The notes under the pieces are model-generated. The model did no database searches. It saw only the letters and a program-made list of their open reading frames with translations, and was not told where the DNA came from. Of a DNA stretch of 59,620 nt, positions 48,754-57,718 are shown one piece after another (within the stretch, counting starts at the first letter, position 1; the number at the start of each line of letters is the position of its first letter). The position numbers were made by a program, and so were the translations under genes. The stretch lies in the NCBI GenBank assembly GCA_028280325.1, contig JANQLZ010000060.1:1-59620 (forward strand), given 5' to 3'. The stretch comes from Bacillota bacterium (GTDB taxonomy: Bacteria; Bacillota; UBA994; PWPR01).

Positions 48754-50139
48754 ATGGGTAATAATATATCAAAGCACAAGCATAGAGCAAAAAGTTTAGT
48801 GGAGCTTTCTCGTGAAAATCTACCCAAGGCAGTGTTGCTGCTGGCCTGGCCGATTATTGTAGAAATGCTTTTACAGTCTACTGTCGGCATAGCAGATACC
48901 GCCATGGTCGGCAGATTGAGCCCAGCTGCCATTGCAGCAGTGGGCTTGGGAAATCAGTTTATTATGTTCCTGCTTACCGTTTTTGCCGCTATCAGAACGG
49001 GAGTCACAGTTCTGGTTGCTCGACAAATTGGAGCAGAGGACTATGAAGGAGCAAACAGTGCAGCCCGTCAGGCTCTGATAGTCACCGCCGTCTTCGGTGG
49101 AATAGTAGCCGTATTTGGTCTGATTTTTCCCGCTGCAGGTTACAGGCTGTTGGGTGCCAGTGAGGATGTTGTCGCCGTAGGCATTGGCTATATGAAATGG
49201 CGCTCTCTGGCTGCCCTGTTTGCCTGCATCATTATGGTTGTTACCGGCATATTACGGGGCTGTGGCGATACATTTACAGCAATGAGGGTCAACGTTTCAG
49301 TAAACATTATCAATATTGTGTTAAACTGGATTCTTATTTTTGGTAATTTAGGTTTTACGGCCATGGGCACGGCTGGGGCCGGAGCGGCAACCATGGTGGC
49401 CCGTCTCATTGGCTCCCTGGTCATGATCTCTGTATTGTTTAGCGGTCGGGTAAATGTAAAACTAAGCAAAAATGACAGCTATAAACCAGATATTTCGGTG
49501 CTGAAAAGGTTATTCAGAATCGGCATACCCGCAGGCATTGAGCAGATTCTGATGCGTGGAGCCCAGGTTTTTTTCACCATGATCGTCACAAACTTGGGCA
49601 CAGCAATGTATGCTGCGCACCAAATTGCCTTGAGGGCAGATTCAGTAGCTTTCATGCCGGGGTTCGGCTTTTCTGTTGCAGCCACGGCTTTAGTCGGGCA
49701 AAACCTCGGAGCAGGCCAGACTGAAGAGGCCGGGCGAGCCGGAAGAATTACCATGTACATGGCAGTGGGATTTATGTCAACAATTGGTCTTATCCTGTTT
49801 ATTTTTGCCAGGCCGGTGGCCATGTTCTTTACCAATGATGCCACGGTTATTGCCGGAGCTATCTCTGCTATCAGGGTTATCTCTGTGGTCATGCCCTTTA
49901 TGGCGATAGCCAGAGTAACTGCCGGAGCCCTGCGAGGTGCTGGTGATACTAAATATGTGATGTTTGGAACAGGCGCCAGTATCTGGATAGCCAGACTCGG
50001 ATTGGCCTATTTTCTGGTCAGATACGCTGATCTGGGTTTAGTCGGAGCCTGGATTGCCATGGGCTTTGATAATACCTGCCGAGCTATAATCTTTTTATGG
50101 AGATTTGTTAAAGGAAACTGGAAGTCTATTAAGATATAG
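48754..50139 (+). CDS. MATE family efflux transporter
   Basis: 461-residue membrane protein with about 12 helices in two homologous halves, beginning KAVLLLAWPIIVEMLLQSTVGIADTAMVGRL. Half-repeat landmarks are AVGLGNQFI...ARQIGAED and the second half FRIGIPAGIEQILMRGAQ...VGQNLGAGQ. MATE proteins expel drugs or metabolites using Na+ or H+; substrate unknown. Convergent with the DUF2207 gene. Confidence 0.92.
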   Translation: MGNNISKHKHRAKSLVELSRENLPKAVLLLAWPIIVEMLLQSTVGIADTAMVGRLSPAAIAAVGLGNQFIMFLLTVFAAIRTGVTVLVARQIGAEDYEGANSAARQALIVTAVFGGIVAVFGLIFPAAGYRLLGASEDVVAVGIGYMKWRSLAALFACIIMVVTGILRGCGDTFTAMRVNVSVNIINIVLNWILIFGNLGFTAMGTAGAGAATMVARLIGSLVMISVLFSGRVNVKLSKNDSYKPDISVLKRLFRIGIPAGIEQILMRGAQVFFTMIVTNLGTAMYAAHQIALRADSVAFMPGFGFSVAATALVGQNLGAGQTEEAGRAGRITMYMAVGFMSTIGLILFIFARPVAMFFTNDATVIAGAISAIRVISVVMPFMAIARVTAGALRGAGDTKYVMFGTGASIWIARLGLAYFLVRYADLGLVGAWIAMGFDNTCRAIIFLWRFVKGNWKSIKI

Positions 50140-50140
50140 A

Positions 50141-50178
50141 AACAGGATGAAACCCGTTGGCTCCACCCTGTTTTAACA
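50141..50178. terminator. Terminator between convergent MATE and DUF2207 genes
   Basis: AAACAGG...CCTGTTT stem with a 20-base loop just beyond the MATE stop, followed by TTTTAAC on the plus strand and preceded by A/T on the other side. It is placed to serve both convergent genes. Confidence 0.55.
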
Positions 50179-50194
50179 CTGTTTGTTATTCTTG

Positions 50195-52105
50195 TTACCA
50201 GCTTCCGCCGCCACCGCCGCCGCTTCCACCGCCGACAGAACCCCCGCCGGCACTGCTGAATCCACCCCCTGGTTTGGCAGATGGCATGGAGACCATGCTG
50301 CTATGCACGGAATTAAAACTGCGAGACAAATGCCTTTGGAAGACCAAAGGTGAATACCTTCCGGTCGGATAACCACTGTACCAGGTCGGTGGCTCCATCG
50401 CTATACTATCGAATTTCCTGGCCCATACATCGCTGACCCCAAGTACCAGGGCGTAGGCCATGGTCTGATAATAATACTCCGGATTGTCGTTTACCAGTGC
50501 TTCAAGTCTGGGCTTTTCAGCATGCTGCAGGAAATCTTTAAACCCTAAAATCTGTTCTGCACAGATGTTTCCATATTCTGTCCTTTTAGGCATGATAAAA
50601 GCCAGAAAATTGATAATACCTGTTATAACAATCATTGCTCCCAGATCAATCAAATTCAGATCTGTGAATCTGGCTACAAAATAAGCGGCAACCAGAGAAG
50701 GGACTAAGGCTATGACAGCGCCCAAAAAAGTAGCAAAACGGTATTTCGAGCCTGCTTTAATCTTTGTTCTGAAAGCCAGCAGTTCCATCAGCACTAATAC
50801 CGGCAAATCAACTAAGATCGCACCAATAACAATGAACATAATCACAGTTAAAGGGCTACCGGCAAAGACCAGCTCCGGATAAAAGCTGGCGAAGAGCACC
50901 AGCAAACTGGGTATCAGAGCCAGCAGATGGAAAAGAATCCTCAAACGTCTGCTCGTCGCCGTATACAAGCTCTTTTCATCTGAGAAGTAGTGCCTGACTT
51001 TGAGCTGGGTGGTATTCACAGTTTCAAAAAACTTGTTTTTCAGATCTTCTGCCGATACCCTGGTGCCATCACCATAGGTATCAAACAAACTGTCAAACAT
51101 CTGCTGCTCGTACACTCTCATCTTATCATCGACATTTTTCAGCTTAACCAGCATAAACTCCTTAGTCGTCGCTTTGGACATGTTCCCTTCACCGTCTGAC
51201 TGCCCCGTTACAATCTTTAGATAGCCTTTGGCGGCCCACAGGATTATTAACGAGGTGATATCCTTGTTGTCGACAACTCCATCGATAATATAGCCCAGTT
51301 CTGCTGACGTCATTTGCTGGGGCGGGTAAAATTGGACCGGAGCAAAAAGCTCTCTGTCTCTGCCGTATTTTTTCCATCTGGTAAATGCCAGGAAAACCAG
51401 TAATAAACTAATAATATAGGCGGCAAATTTCATCAGCCTGGATCGCTGGCTGAGGTCTGCAACATCGGTGTAATAGCCTTCGGGCAAAGGCAAAGCCACT
51501 GTCACTCCCTCTTTTGGATCCAGCCGGCTCAGTATCTTGCCTGTGATAACCTGGCCGTCTGATAAGAACTGAACATTGGAACTGTCGGTACTGCCCACAG
51601 CTCCGCTGGTAAAATTGAGGCGCTCAGCGTTAAATTCCCGGGGCATGGTAATTTTAAAGCTTGCCGCATTGATATAGGTATTCCACTCCGTTCCGATTAG
51701 ATTGAAATAAAATTCATCGTACTCACTGATACCGTCCTCGCCGACCAGATAATTATACCTGATGGTATAAATTTGCTTACCGTCGACATAGGCTTCAGGA
51801 TCGCCGATCATGATTGTAGTGTAGTTGGAACCCCTGTCTACTTGAAATTGATGACCATCAACTTCGATATCCCTGACTAAGGCTCGCCCGTTACCTTGAC
51901 GACTAGGTATCGACCTGAAAATGCCATGTCTTTCTCTGCTGAAGTTGGCCTCAATCTTTTCAACAATATCATAGCTGTTATCACTGTTAACTACTATTTC
52001 CACCTGGTAGTTATCGATGACAAAGGCCTCAAGCGCCTGGACAGGCTTTAAGAATAAAGATAAGATAATTGCTAAAACGAAAACTGCGGTTCTTTTTATT
52101 CTCAT
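50195..52105 (-). CDS. DUF2207 membrane protein with glycine-rich C-terminus
   Basis: 636 residues. Signal peptide/first helix (~5-25), an outside DUF2207 domain beginning FVIDNYQVEIVVNSDNSYDIVEKI, a membrane helix near 230, a cytoplasmic region, then several helices (about 390-520) and a tail ending in a Gly/Ser-rich run (GGGSVGGGSGGGGGGSW). The family is usually encoded with LemA, as here (17-base spacing). Function unknown; an envelope role is inferred. Confidence 0.87.
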   Translation of the reverse strand: MRIKRTAVFVLAIILSLFLKPVQALEAFVIDNYQVEIVVNSDNSYDIVEKIEANFSRERHGIFRSIPSRQGNGRALVRDIEVDGHQFQVDRGSNYTTIMIGDPEAYVDGKQIYTIRYNYLVGEDGISEYDEFYFNLIGTEWNTYINAASFKITMPREFNAERLNFTSGAVGSTDSSNVQFLSDGQVITGKILSRLDPKEGVTVALPLPEGYYTDVADLSQRSRLMKFAAYIISLLLVFLAFTRWKKYGRDRELFAPVQFYPPQQMTSAELGYIIDGVVDNKDITSLIILWAAKGYLKIVTGQSDGEGNMSKATTKEFMLVKLKNVDDKMRVYEQQMFDSLFDTYGDGTRVSAEDLKNKFFETVNTTQLKVRHYFSDEKSLYTATSRRLRILFHLLALIPSLLVLFASFYPELVFAGSPLTVIMFIVIGAILVDLPVLVLMELLAFRTKIKAGSKYRFATFLGAVIALVPSLVAAYFVARFTDLNLIDLGAMIVITGIINFLAFIMPKRTEYGNICAEQILGFKDFLQHAEKPRLEALVNDNPEYYYQTMAYALVLGVSDVWARKFDSIAMEPPTWYSGYPTGRYSPLVFQRHLSRSFNSVHSSMVSMPSAKPGGGFSSAGGGSVGGGSGGGGGGSW

Positions 52106-52122
52106 CAGTTCTTGTATTCCTG

Positions 52123-52671
52123 CTAAAATCTTACTTGAACATTTTGCTGTTCGGTATCATCGACCTGGAAATACGGCCTCTTCATGAAATTAAACAGGCT
52201 GGCAATAATGTTATGGGGCAATACCGCACATCTGGTGTTATAAATCCGGACTACAGCATTGTAGTATTTTCGAGACTGGGCTATCTCATCCTCCAACCCT
52301 GTCAACTCACTTTGCAATGCTAAAAAGTTTTCATTGGCTTTCAATTCTGGATAGCTCTCCGATAACGCAAACAGCTGCCTTAAACCTGCCGTTATGATAT
52401 TATTGCTATCCTGAATCTCTTCGACTGTACTGGCCGTTAAACCGGCATTTCTGGCTTTAATCACCTTTTCCAGCGTTTCCTGCTCATGTTTGGCATAGCC
52501 CTTAACGGTTTCTACGATATTCGGAATTAAGTCATACCTCTTTTTCAGGTAAACATCCATTGTTGAAAAAGCTTCTTCAACTTTCTGCAGCAAACGAACA
52601 AAGCCATTATAACTACCCATGAAGAATAATACCAGTAAAGCGATGACGCCTAATCCAATATACATACCCAC
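52123..52671 (-). CDS. LemA family protein
   Basis: 182 residues: an N-terminal membrane helix (IGLGVIALLVLFFMG) then a helical bundle typical of LemA: YNGFVRLLQKVEEAFSTMDVYLKKRYDLIPNIVETVKGY and AVVRIYNTRCAVLPHNIIA. GTG at 52671 has AAAGGAGG at 7 bases. Two-gene unit with the DUF2207 protein. Biochemical role not established. Confidence 0.93.
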   Translation of the reverse strand: MGMYIGLGVIALLVLFFMGSYNGFVRLLQKVEEAFSTMDVYLKKRYDLIPNIVETVKGYAKHEQETLEKVIKARNAGLTASTVEEIQDSNNIITAGLRQLFALSESYPELKANENFLALQSELTGLEDEIAQSRKYYNAVVRIYNTRCAVLPHNIIASLFNFMKRPYFQVDDTEQQNVQVRF

Positions 52672-52684
52672 AGCTTTCCCTCCT

Positions 52685-53854
52685 TTATTCAGAATCAATT
52701 AATTTTATAATAGTGCTTAACAGGATACTGGCCCCTTTTTCAATATCTGGCCATTTGGTTTTTTCATTGGGAGCATGACTTATCCCGTTTACACTCGGCA
52801 CAAAGATCATGCCAGCAGGCGTGACTCTGGACATTGGGCTGGCATCGTGGCCTGCCCCGCTGCTCATCACTCGGTATTTAACTCCCCGAGCACGGGTTTC
52901 ATTTTCAATGATTTTAATTATCGGCCTGCTTAAACGCACACTGTCTTTTTTAATAATTTCAATAACCTGACAGTCACTAAACTCACTTCGCAGACAGCTT
53001 CCTACCTGATCAATAATCCTTAAATCCATCGAACGCATTTCAATGGTAAAGTCAGCTTTGCCGGGAATAACATTGACGGCATTGGGCAGGATACTGAGTT
53101 TGCCAACTGTTCCTACTAACCGATGCTGCTGTTCATTGACCAGCTGATTAAACCGCAGAATCATCTGACAGGCTTTGATCAGAGCATCATCTCTGACATC
53201 CATCGGCGTTGTTCCAGCATGATTGGCAGTCCCGCTGACCTCAACCTGATACCTGACAATACCGACGATGCCATCTACAATGCCAATACTTTCCCGATTA
53301 ATATCCAATACAGCACCCTGTTCAATATGCAGCTCTAAATAGCTGAACAACTCCTCTTTATCTACTTGAGCTGCCTTTACATCATCAATAGTAAGCGAGG
53401 CTGATGATAAATCCAGCTTTTCGACATTTGTTATTTGGCCGCTATAGCATCTGCTGCCAAATGTTCCGCCAACTGCACTCCCTTCTTCTGCTGTGAAGGC
53501 GATAAGTCTCAGGCCCCGATTGAATTTGCGCTGGGTTTGAGCCAAGACCCGCAGACACTCCAGGCCGCTGACCACACCTAAAGCTCCATCCAACATGCCG
53601 CCATCAGGCACAGTATCAAGATGGGAACCGACACAGACATACTCAGGATTATCTCCCGGATAATCAGCTATAATATTACCAACTCTGTCCCGGTAGCAAT
53701 TTATTCCCAGCTGCCGGAGCTTACTCATTAGCCACTGCTGAGCACGGAACTCCTGTTCACTAAAGGCAGCTCGATGGAGCTTTCCTTCCTGATCTCGTCC
53801 AATAGCCGATAACTCTTCCAGGTTTCTCTTAATAATATTAATATCTACATCCAA
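52685..53854 (-). CDS. M20-family amidohydrolase (allantoate / N-carbamoyl-amino-acid hydrolase type)
   Basis: About 389 residues, binuclear-metal hydrolase. Metal-site motifs are VGSHLDTVPDGGMLDGALGV, FTAEEGSAVGGTFGS, LELHIEQGAVLD and the late SSGAGHDASPMSR. The pattern is that of the AllC/N-carbamyl-L-amino acid hydrolase subgroup; whether the substrate is allantoate, ureidoglycolate or carbamoyl-amino acids is not decidable. TTG at 53854 follows AAGAAGG; a longer frame to 53941 has no SD. It is followed closely by the LemA gene. Confidence 0.85.
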   Translation of the reverse strand: MDVDINIIKRNLEELSAIGRDQEGKLHRAAFSEQEFRAQQWLMSKLRQLGINCYRDRVGNIIADYPGDNPEYVCVGSHLDTVPDGGMLDGALGVVSGLECLRVLAQTQRKFNRGLRLIAFTAEEGSAVGGTFGSRCYSGQITNVEKLDLSSASLTIDDVKAAQVDKEELFSYLELHIEQGAVLDINRESIGIVDGIVGIVRYQVEVSGTANHAGTTPMDVRDDALIKACQMILRFNQLVNEQQHRLVGTVGKLSILPNAVNVIPGKADFTIEMRSMDLRIIDQVGSCLRSEFSDCQVIEIIKKDSVRLSRPIIKIIENETRARGVKYRVMSSGAGHDASPMSRVTPAGMIFVPSVNGISHAPNEKTKWPDIEKGASILLSTIIKLIDSE

Positions 53855-54196
53855 TAAAAACGACCTTCTTTCGATCGAGGGTATTGCATAAATACCAAGC
53901 TGGCCTGCGGCGGCGACATGGCAGGTCAACAGTATATGCAATCAGCTCAATTTATAATTCTCTCTTACAGCCATTCATCCTTCCTTCTACTATATTTATT
54001 ATCACAGTTCAGTTACTATAAGTACCCAGACATCCTTTACTAAGAATATTTTTGAGTACGCTATGATATACCCGATACCGGCTTAAATCAAACAGTAACT
54101 GGCAATTTATTGACTCAACTAAACATTAAAGCAGTAGTCTATCCAGATAATACTAATTGCACTGGACTGGCGTTGTTCACACCTGTTAACAGACAG

Positions 54197-54235
54197 AGAG
54201 GCACTATCATGGAGATAATGCCTCTACCTTTTTTC
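54197..54235 (+). terminator. Plus-strand terminator in a gene-poor gap
   Basis: AGAGGCACTATC pairs with GATAATGCCTCT (one bulge-like mismatch), followed by TACCTTTTTT. No recognised plus-strand gene precedes it in the 53942-54305 gap, only an open frame without a start (54056-54271). It may mark a lost gene or an unseen small RNA. Confidence 0.55.
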
Positions 54236-54305
54236 ATCCGTATGGGGTATTCCCAAGCACTCCCCGATTGAACCGCATCCAGACAGCTTATATCATTTTC
54301 TGAAA

Positions 54306-55262
54306 TTACTTGATATTCAGTTTTTCTCTCAGTTTATCCAGCATCTCACTGGTCATTGCTGTCAAGTCGTATTTTGGATTCCAGCCCCATTCAGCTCGAG
54401 CATCACTGTCATCCAATGAATTGGGCCAGGAGTCAGCAATGGCCTGTCGGACCGGGTCAACATCGTAATCTAAGGTAAAGCTCGGTATATGTTTCTTTAT
54501 TTCAGAAGCCAGCTGCTCGGGAGCAAAGCTCATGGCGGTAATGTTAAAGGCATTGCGGTGTATCAGCTGGCTGCCATCAGCTTCAGAGAGCTGAATAACA
54601 GCTTCCAGAGCATCGGGCATATACATCATATCCATCTTAGTTCCCTCAGCAATAAAACTGGTGTACCGGCCATGTTTTAGCGCATCATAGTAGATATGTA
54701 CAGCATAATCTGTTGTTCCTCCACCTGGTAATGTTTGATACGAAATCAGACCAGGATATCTAACTCCACGGGAATCAACGCCAAAACGTTGAAAATAATA
54801 GTCACATAACAGCTCCCCGGCTACTTTAGTAACTCCATACATTGTTGTCGGCCTCTGAATAGTATCCTGCGGGGTATTATCCGGAGGTGTTGACGGGCCA
54901 AAAGCAGCGATAGAACTGGGGGTAAACATGGTTGTCCCTACTTCTCTGCACACTTCTAAACAGTTGTACAATCCCCCCATATTGACATCCCAGCACAGAT
55001 TGGGTTTACTCTCACCTACCGCCGATAACAGCGCGGCAAGGTGCACTATATGATCCACCTGGTATTGCTTGACGACCTCGAAAATGCGTTTACCATCGGT
55101 AACATCAATTATCTCAAATGGACCTCCATCAATCACTTCAGCAGGGCCTTCTTTTTTGATGTCACTTATGACAACATTATCTGCACCGTAGATTTTGCGC
55201 ATCAGCAGCGTCAACTCGGAGCCAATTTGACCCAGCGCGCCAGTAATTAGTATTTTTTTCAT
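54306..55262 (-). CDS. NAD-dependent epimerase-family protein, L-threonine 3-dehydrogenase-like
   Basis: 318-residue extended short-chain dehydrogenase. The start ILITGALGQIGSEL is the NAD motif; VHLAALLSAVGE, TPSSIAAFGP and the catalytic YGVTK follow, with RYPGLIS and VDPVRQAIADSWP further on. This pattern is that of UDP-galactose-4-epimerase-like L-threonine dehydrogenases (threonine to 2-amino-3-ketobutyrate). The expected partner kbl is not in the window. ATG at 55262 is preceded by GGAGG. Confidence 0.85.
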   Translation of the reverse strand: MKKILITGALGQIGSELTLLMRKIYGADNVVISDIKKEGPAEVIDGGPFEIIDVTDGKRIFEVVKQYQVDHIVHLAALLSAVGESKPNLCWDVNMGGLYNCLEVCREVGTTMFTPSSIAAFGPSTPPDNTPQDTIQRPTTMYGVTKVAGELLCDYYFQRFGVDSRGVRYPGLISYQTLPGGGTTDYAVHIYYDALKHGRYTSFIAEGTKMDMMYMPDALEAVIQLSEADGSQLIHRNAFNITAMSFAPEQLASEIKKHIPSFTLDYDVDPVRQAIADSWPNSLDDSDARAEWGWNPKYDLTAMTSEMLDKLREKLNIK

Positions 55263-55447
55263 TAAAATTTACCTCCACATTTTGTGTACGAGCTTATTTT
55301 AACCTAAACCGGAGACTCTACCAACCAATTCTTTAAAATTTATTAAAATAAATATAGTTTTGCTATAATAGATTGAAACAATTGACTGATAACCATCGTA
55401 TATACTTAGGCAAAGGCTGAACAGTATCAACATTTAGCTCTTGCCTC

Positions 55448-55603
55448 GGAGTTGTCGCATATGTAAATTACAAGTTATAAGTGAGATAATAACTGCACCT
55501 AGTAACTGTTTGAACGAGGAGCTGACGTAGTGAACCAGGTATGTTGTGAATTATTGCCGGACTATTGAAAAGCTACGTACTTTTTTGTTAATGCGACAGC
55601 GCC
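55448..55603. repeat. MITE-like palindromic element, copy B
   Basis: In the 55263-55634 gap. Ends GTTGTCGCAT and ATGCGACAGC are inverted repeats. The interior has TTGAACGAGGAGCTGACGTA then GTGAACCAGGTAT, matching copy A (31001-31185, minus strand) over about 80 bases with scattered changes; the right third differs from copy A. A TATAAT at 55364-55369 upstream could be a promoter for the following lipoprotein gene. Confidence 0.65.
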
Positions 55604-55634
55604 AATATTTTATAACTTTCCCGGGAGGATTAAG

Positions 55635-57368
55635 ATGAAGTATGGTATAACCCTAGTTTTAATATTGAGCCTGCTGCTGACAGGCTGCCACAACAGACCT
55701 ACTGCAGTCGACTATGACATTATTGTGGTAGGCAGTGATCCTGAAGCAATTGCTGCAGCTCTGGCAGCAGCCCGCAGCGGAGCTAAAACCCTTTTGATTG
55801 ACAGTAGAGAAAAACTGGGCGGCCTGTTTACACTGGGATGGCTCAACTTTTTAGACATGAACTACGGGCCAGACTGGACTCTGTTGACCCAAGGTATTTT
55901 TGCCGAGTTCTTCAATCAAATTGAGGGGATTTCATTTAACATTACAACAGCAGAGAAGGTCTTCAATAAGATGGTCGCTGCCGAAGAAAACATCAGCCTC
56001 AAATTAAATGCAGAAGATATTAAACCGGTAGTTCAAAACAACAAACTCTTAGGCATCAGTGCAGTTATCGACGACAGAAAATATCAGTTAAATGCTGCGC
56101 AGGTGATAGATGCCACCCAAGACTGTGATATTGCAGCAGCTGCCGGGGTGCCGTTTACCCAGGGTCAGGAAGACATTGGCGGCCCGACATATGGTATGGC
56201 AGTGACCCAGGTTTTTAAGCTTGGCGGTATAAAAATCGAAGACTGGGTTCTGCTCAGCGATTATTTAAACACCGACGACGACCCGGAAAGCGGTGCCAGT
56301 GGCAATTCTATCTGGGGTTTCGCCAGGTTTTACAATGATTATCAGGCCTCACAGGATAATGTTCAGCTGCGCGGTTTAAATCTGGCCCGCCAAACAGATG
56401 GCTGTGTAATGGTAAACGCCTTGCAGATTTTTCAAATAGATCCGCTAAGTGAACAGAGCAAGCAACTGGCCAGACAAAAGGCTTTAACTGAACTGGAACA
56501 TATCATTCCTTTTCTAAAAAAAGAAGTGCCGGGCATGGATAATATTGAGCTACTGGCTGTGGCTCCGGAATTGTACATCAGAGAATCACGTCATATGCAG
56601 ACCGAATATCGTTTAACAATTGACGATGTACTGGAAAACACCGACTTTAGCGATCGCATAGCGCTGGGCAGTTATCCTGTAGATATGCAGGGCACTGAGC
56701 CAGGTCAGGATGTTATCATTATCGGTAATCCTGCCCAATACGCAATTCCGCTGCGCTCAATTATTCCGCTGCAGATCGAGAACCTGCTGCTGGCCAGCCG
56801 TTCTGCCGGCTATGATTCATTAGCTCATGGCAGTGCCCGTATGGTTCCGATAGGAATGTGTACAGGTGAGGCCGCTGGAACTGCAGCAGCTTTGGCCCTT
56901 GAAAACAAGATCTCGGTCCGGGAGCTGGCCAAAGACACTGTCCTGGTCCAGCAGCTCCAGGAAAAGCTCATTGCCAATGGAGCTTACCTGCCAGAGTTTA
57001 ATATTACTGCACCAATTACTGAGAACCCTTACTACAATGGCTTAAAGCTGTTGCGGAAATACGGCTTAATCCAAGGGCGTTATCAGAATAATTATCGCCT
57101 TGATGATCAGGTAACCATCGGTGAGTACTCCAGGGTACTGAATAACTTGATTGCCAAAGATCAATGGGATTTGCCTGTCGACTATCATAAATCTGAAAGC
57201 ACCGAGTATCTGTTGAAGCAGGACATTGAAGAGAGCCTGGAGCATGCTCCGCAAATTTTAAGCCTTTTAAATCAGCATAAAATATGGAGCTCGCTGTCGG
57301 CAACTAAACCACTAACCAGAGGTGAAATGGCCCAAATCCTGTACTATTGCAAACTAGCTTTGTCATAG
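55635..57368 (+). CDS. Secreted FAD-dependent oxidoreductase lipoprotein with SLH-like C-terminus
   Basis: 577 residues. The signal peptide ends in the lipobox LLTGC (Cys18). Next is an FAD-binding domain of the FAD_oxidored type: YDIIVVGSDPEAIAAALAAARSG, DSREKLGGLFTLGW, QVIDATQDCDIAAAAG, and the late RMVPIGMCTGEAAGTAAAL. The C-terminal ~110 residues show two SLH-like halves (LLRKYGLIQGRYQNNYRL and TKPLTRGEMAQILYYC), suggesting cell-wall contact. An exported flavoprotein anchored by lipid and possibly SLH is unusual; the substrate is unknown. Confidence 0.85.
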   Translation: MKYGITLVLILSLLLTGCHNRPTAVDYDIIVVGSDPEAIAAALAAARSGAKTLLIDSREKLGGLFTLGWLNFLDMNYGPDWTLLTQGIFAEFFNQIEGISFNITTAEKVFNKMVAAEENISLKLNAEDIKPVVQNNKLLGISAVIDDRKYQLNAAQVIDATQDCDIAAAAGVPFTQGQEDIGGPTYGMAVTQVFKLGGIKIEDWVLLSDYLNTDDDPESGASGNSIWGFARFYNDYQASQDNVQLRGLNLARQTDGCVMVNALQIFQIDPLSEQSKQLARQKALTELEHIIPFLKKEVPGMDNIELLAVAPELYIRESRHMQTEYRLTIDDVLENTDFSDRIALGSYPVDMQGTEPGQDVIIIGNPAQYAIPLRSIIPLQIENLLLASRSAGYDSLAHGSARMVPIGMCTGEAAGTAAALALENKISVRELAKDTVLVQQLQEKLIANGAYLPEFNITAPITENPYYNGLKLLRKYGLIQGRYQNNYRLDDQVTIGEYSRVLNNLIAKDQWDLPVDYHKSESTEYLLKQDIEESLEHAPQILSLLNQHKIWSSLSATKPLTRGEMAQILYYCKLALS

Positions 57369-57391
57369 AAAGAATTATTACCGCCCTCAAC

Positions 57392-57420
57392 TTGACTTTG
57401 TCAGCATCTTGTATTAGAAT
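57392..57420 (+). promoter_or_regulatory. Promoter of tyrS
   Basis: TTGACT (57392-57397), 17-base spacer, TAGAAT (57415-57420), directly above the T-box leader. Confidence 0.8.
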
Positions 57421-57427
57421 TTTGGCA

Positions 57428-57660
57428 ATATTAATAATCAAGGCTGGGAAAGAGCAAGTAATGAGCAATGGTTACAATTTGCAGAGAGTTAAGCGGCTGG
57501 TGCAAGCTTAGCAGGACATTGTAAGTGAACTACACTCTGGAGCCATAGCGTGAAAGCGCTGCGGGAACTGCCCGATAAAGCAGTGTAAAGGCACTTTTAA
57601 GTGTAAAATAAGGTGGTACCACGGGCCAAACTCGTCCTTATGCGAGTTTGGCTTTTATTA
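57428..57660 (+). promoter_or_regulatory. Tyr T-box riboswitch
   Basis: Leader RNA that senses uncharged tRNA-Tyr. The specifier UAC (57531-57533, in GTGAACTACACTCT) is a tyrosine codon. The T-box AGGTGGTACCACGGG (57611-57625) binds the tRNA acceptor end, and the terminator CCAAACTCG/CGAGTTTGG with a T-run (57626-57659) ends transcription when tRNA is charged. It precedes tyrS, in agreement with the specifier. Confidence 0.95.
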
Positions 57661-57718
57661 TTGCCTTCTCATAAGTTATTTGCCTTTGCATATCGTCAAA
57701 TTTAAGGAGGTATATGGT

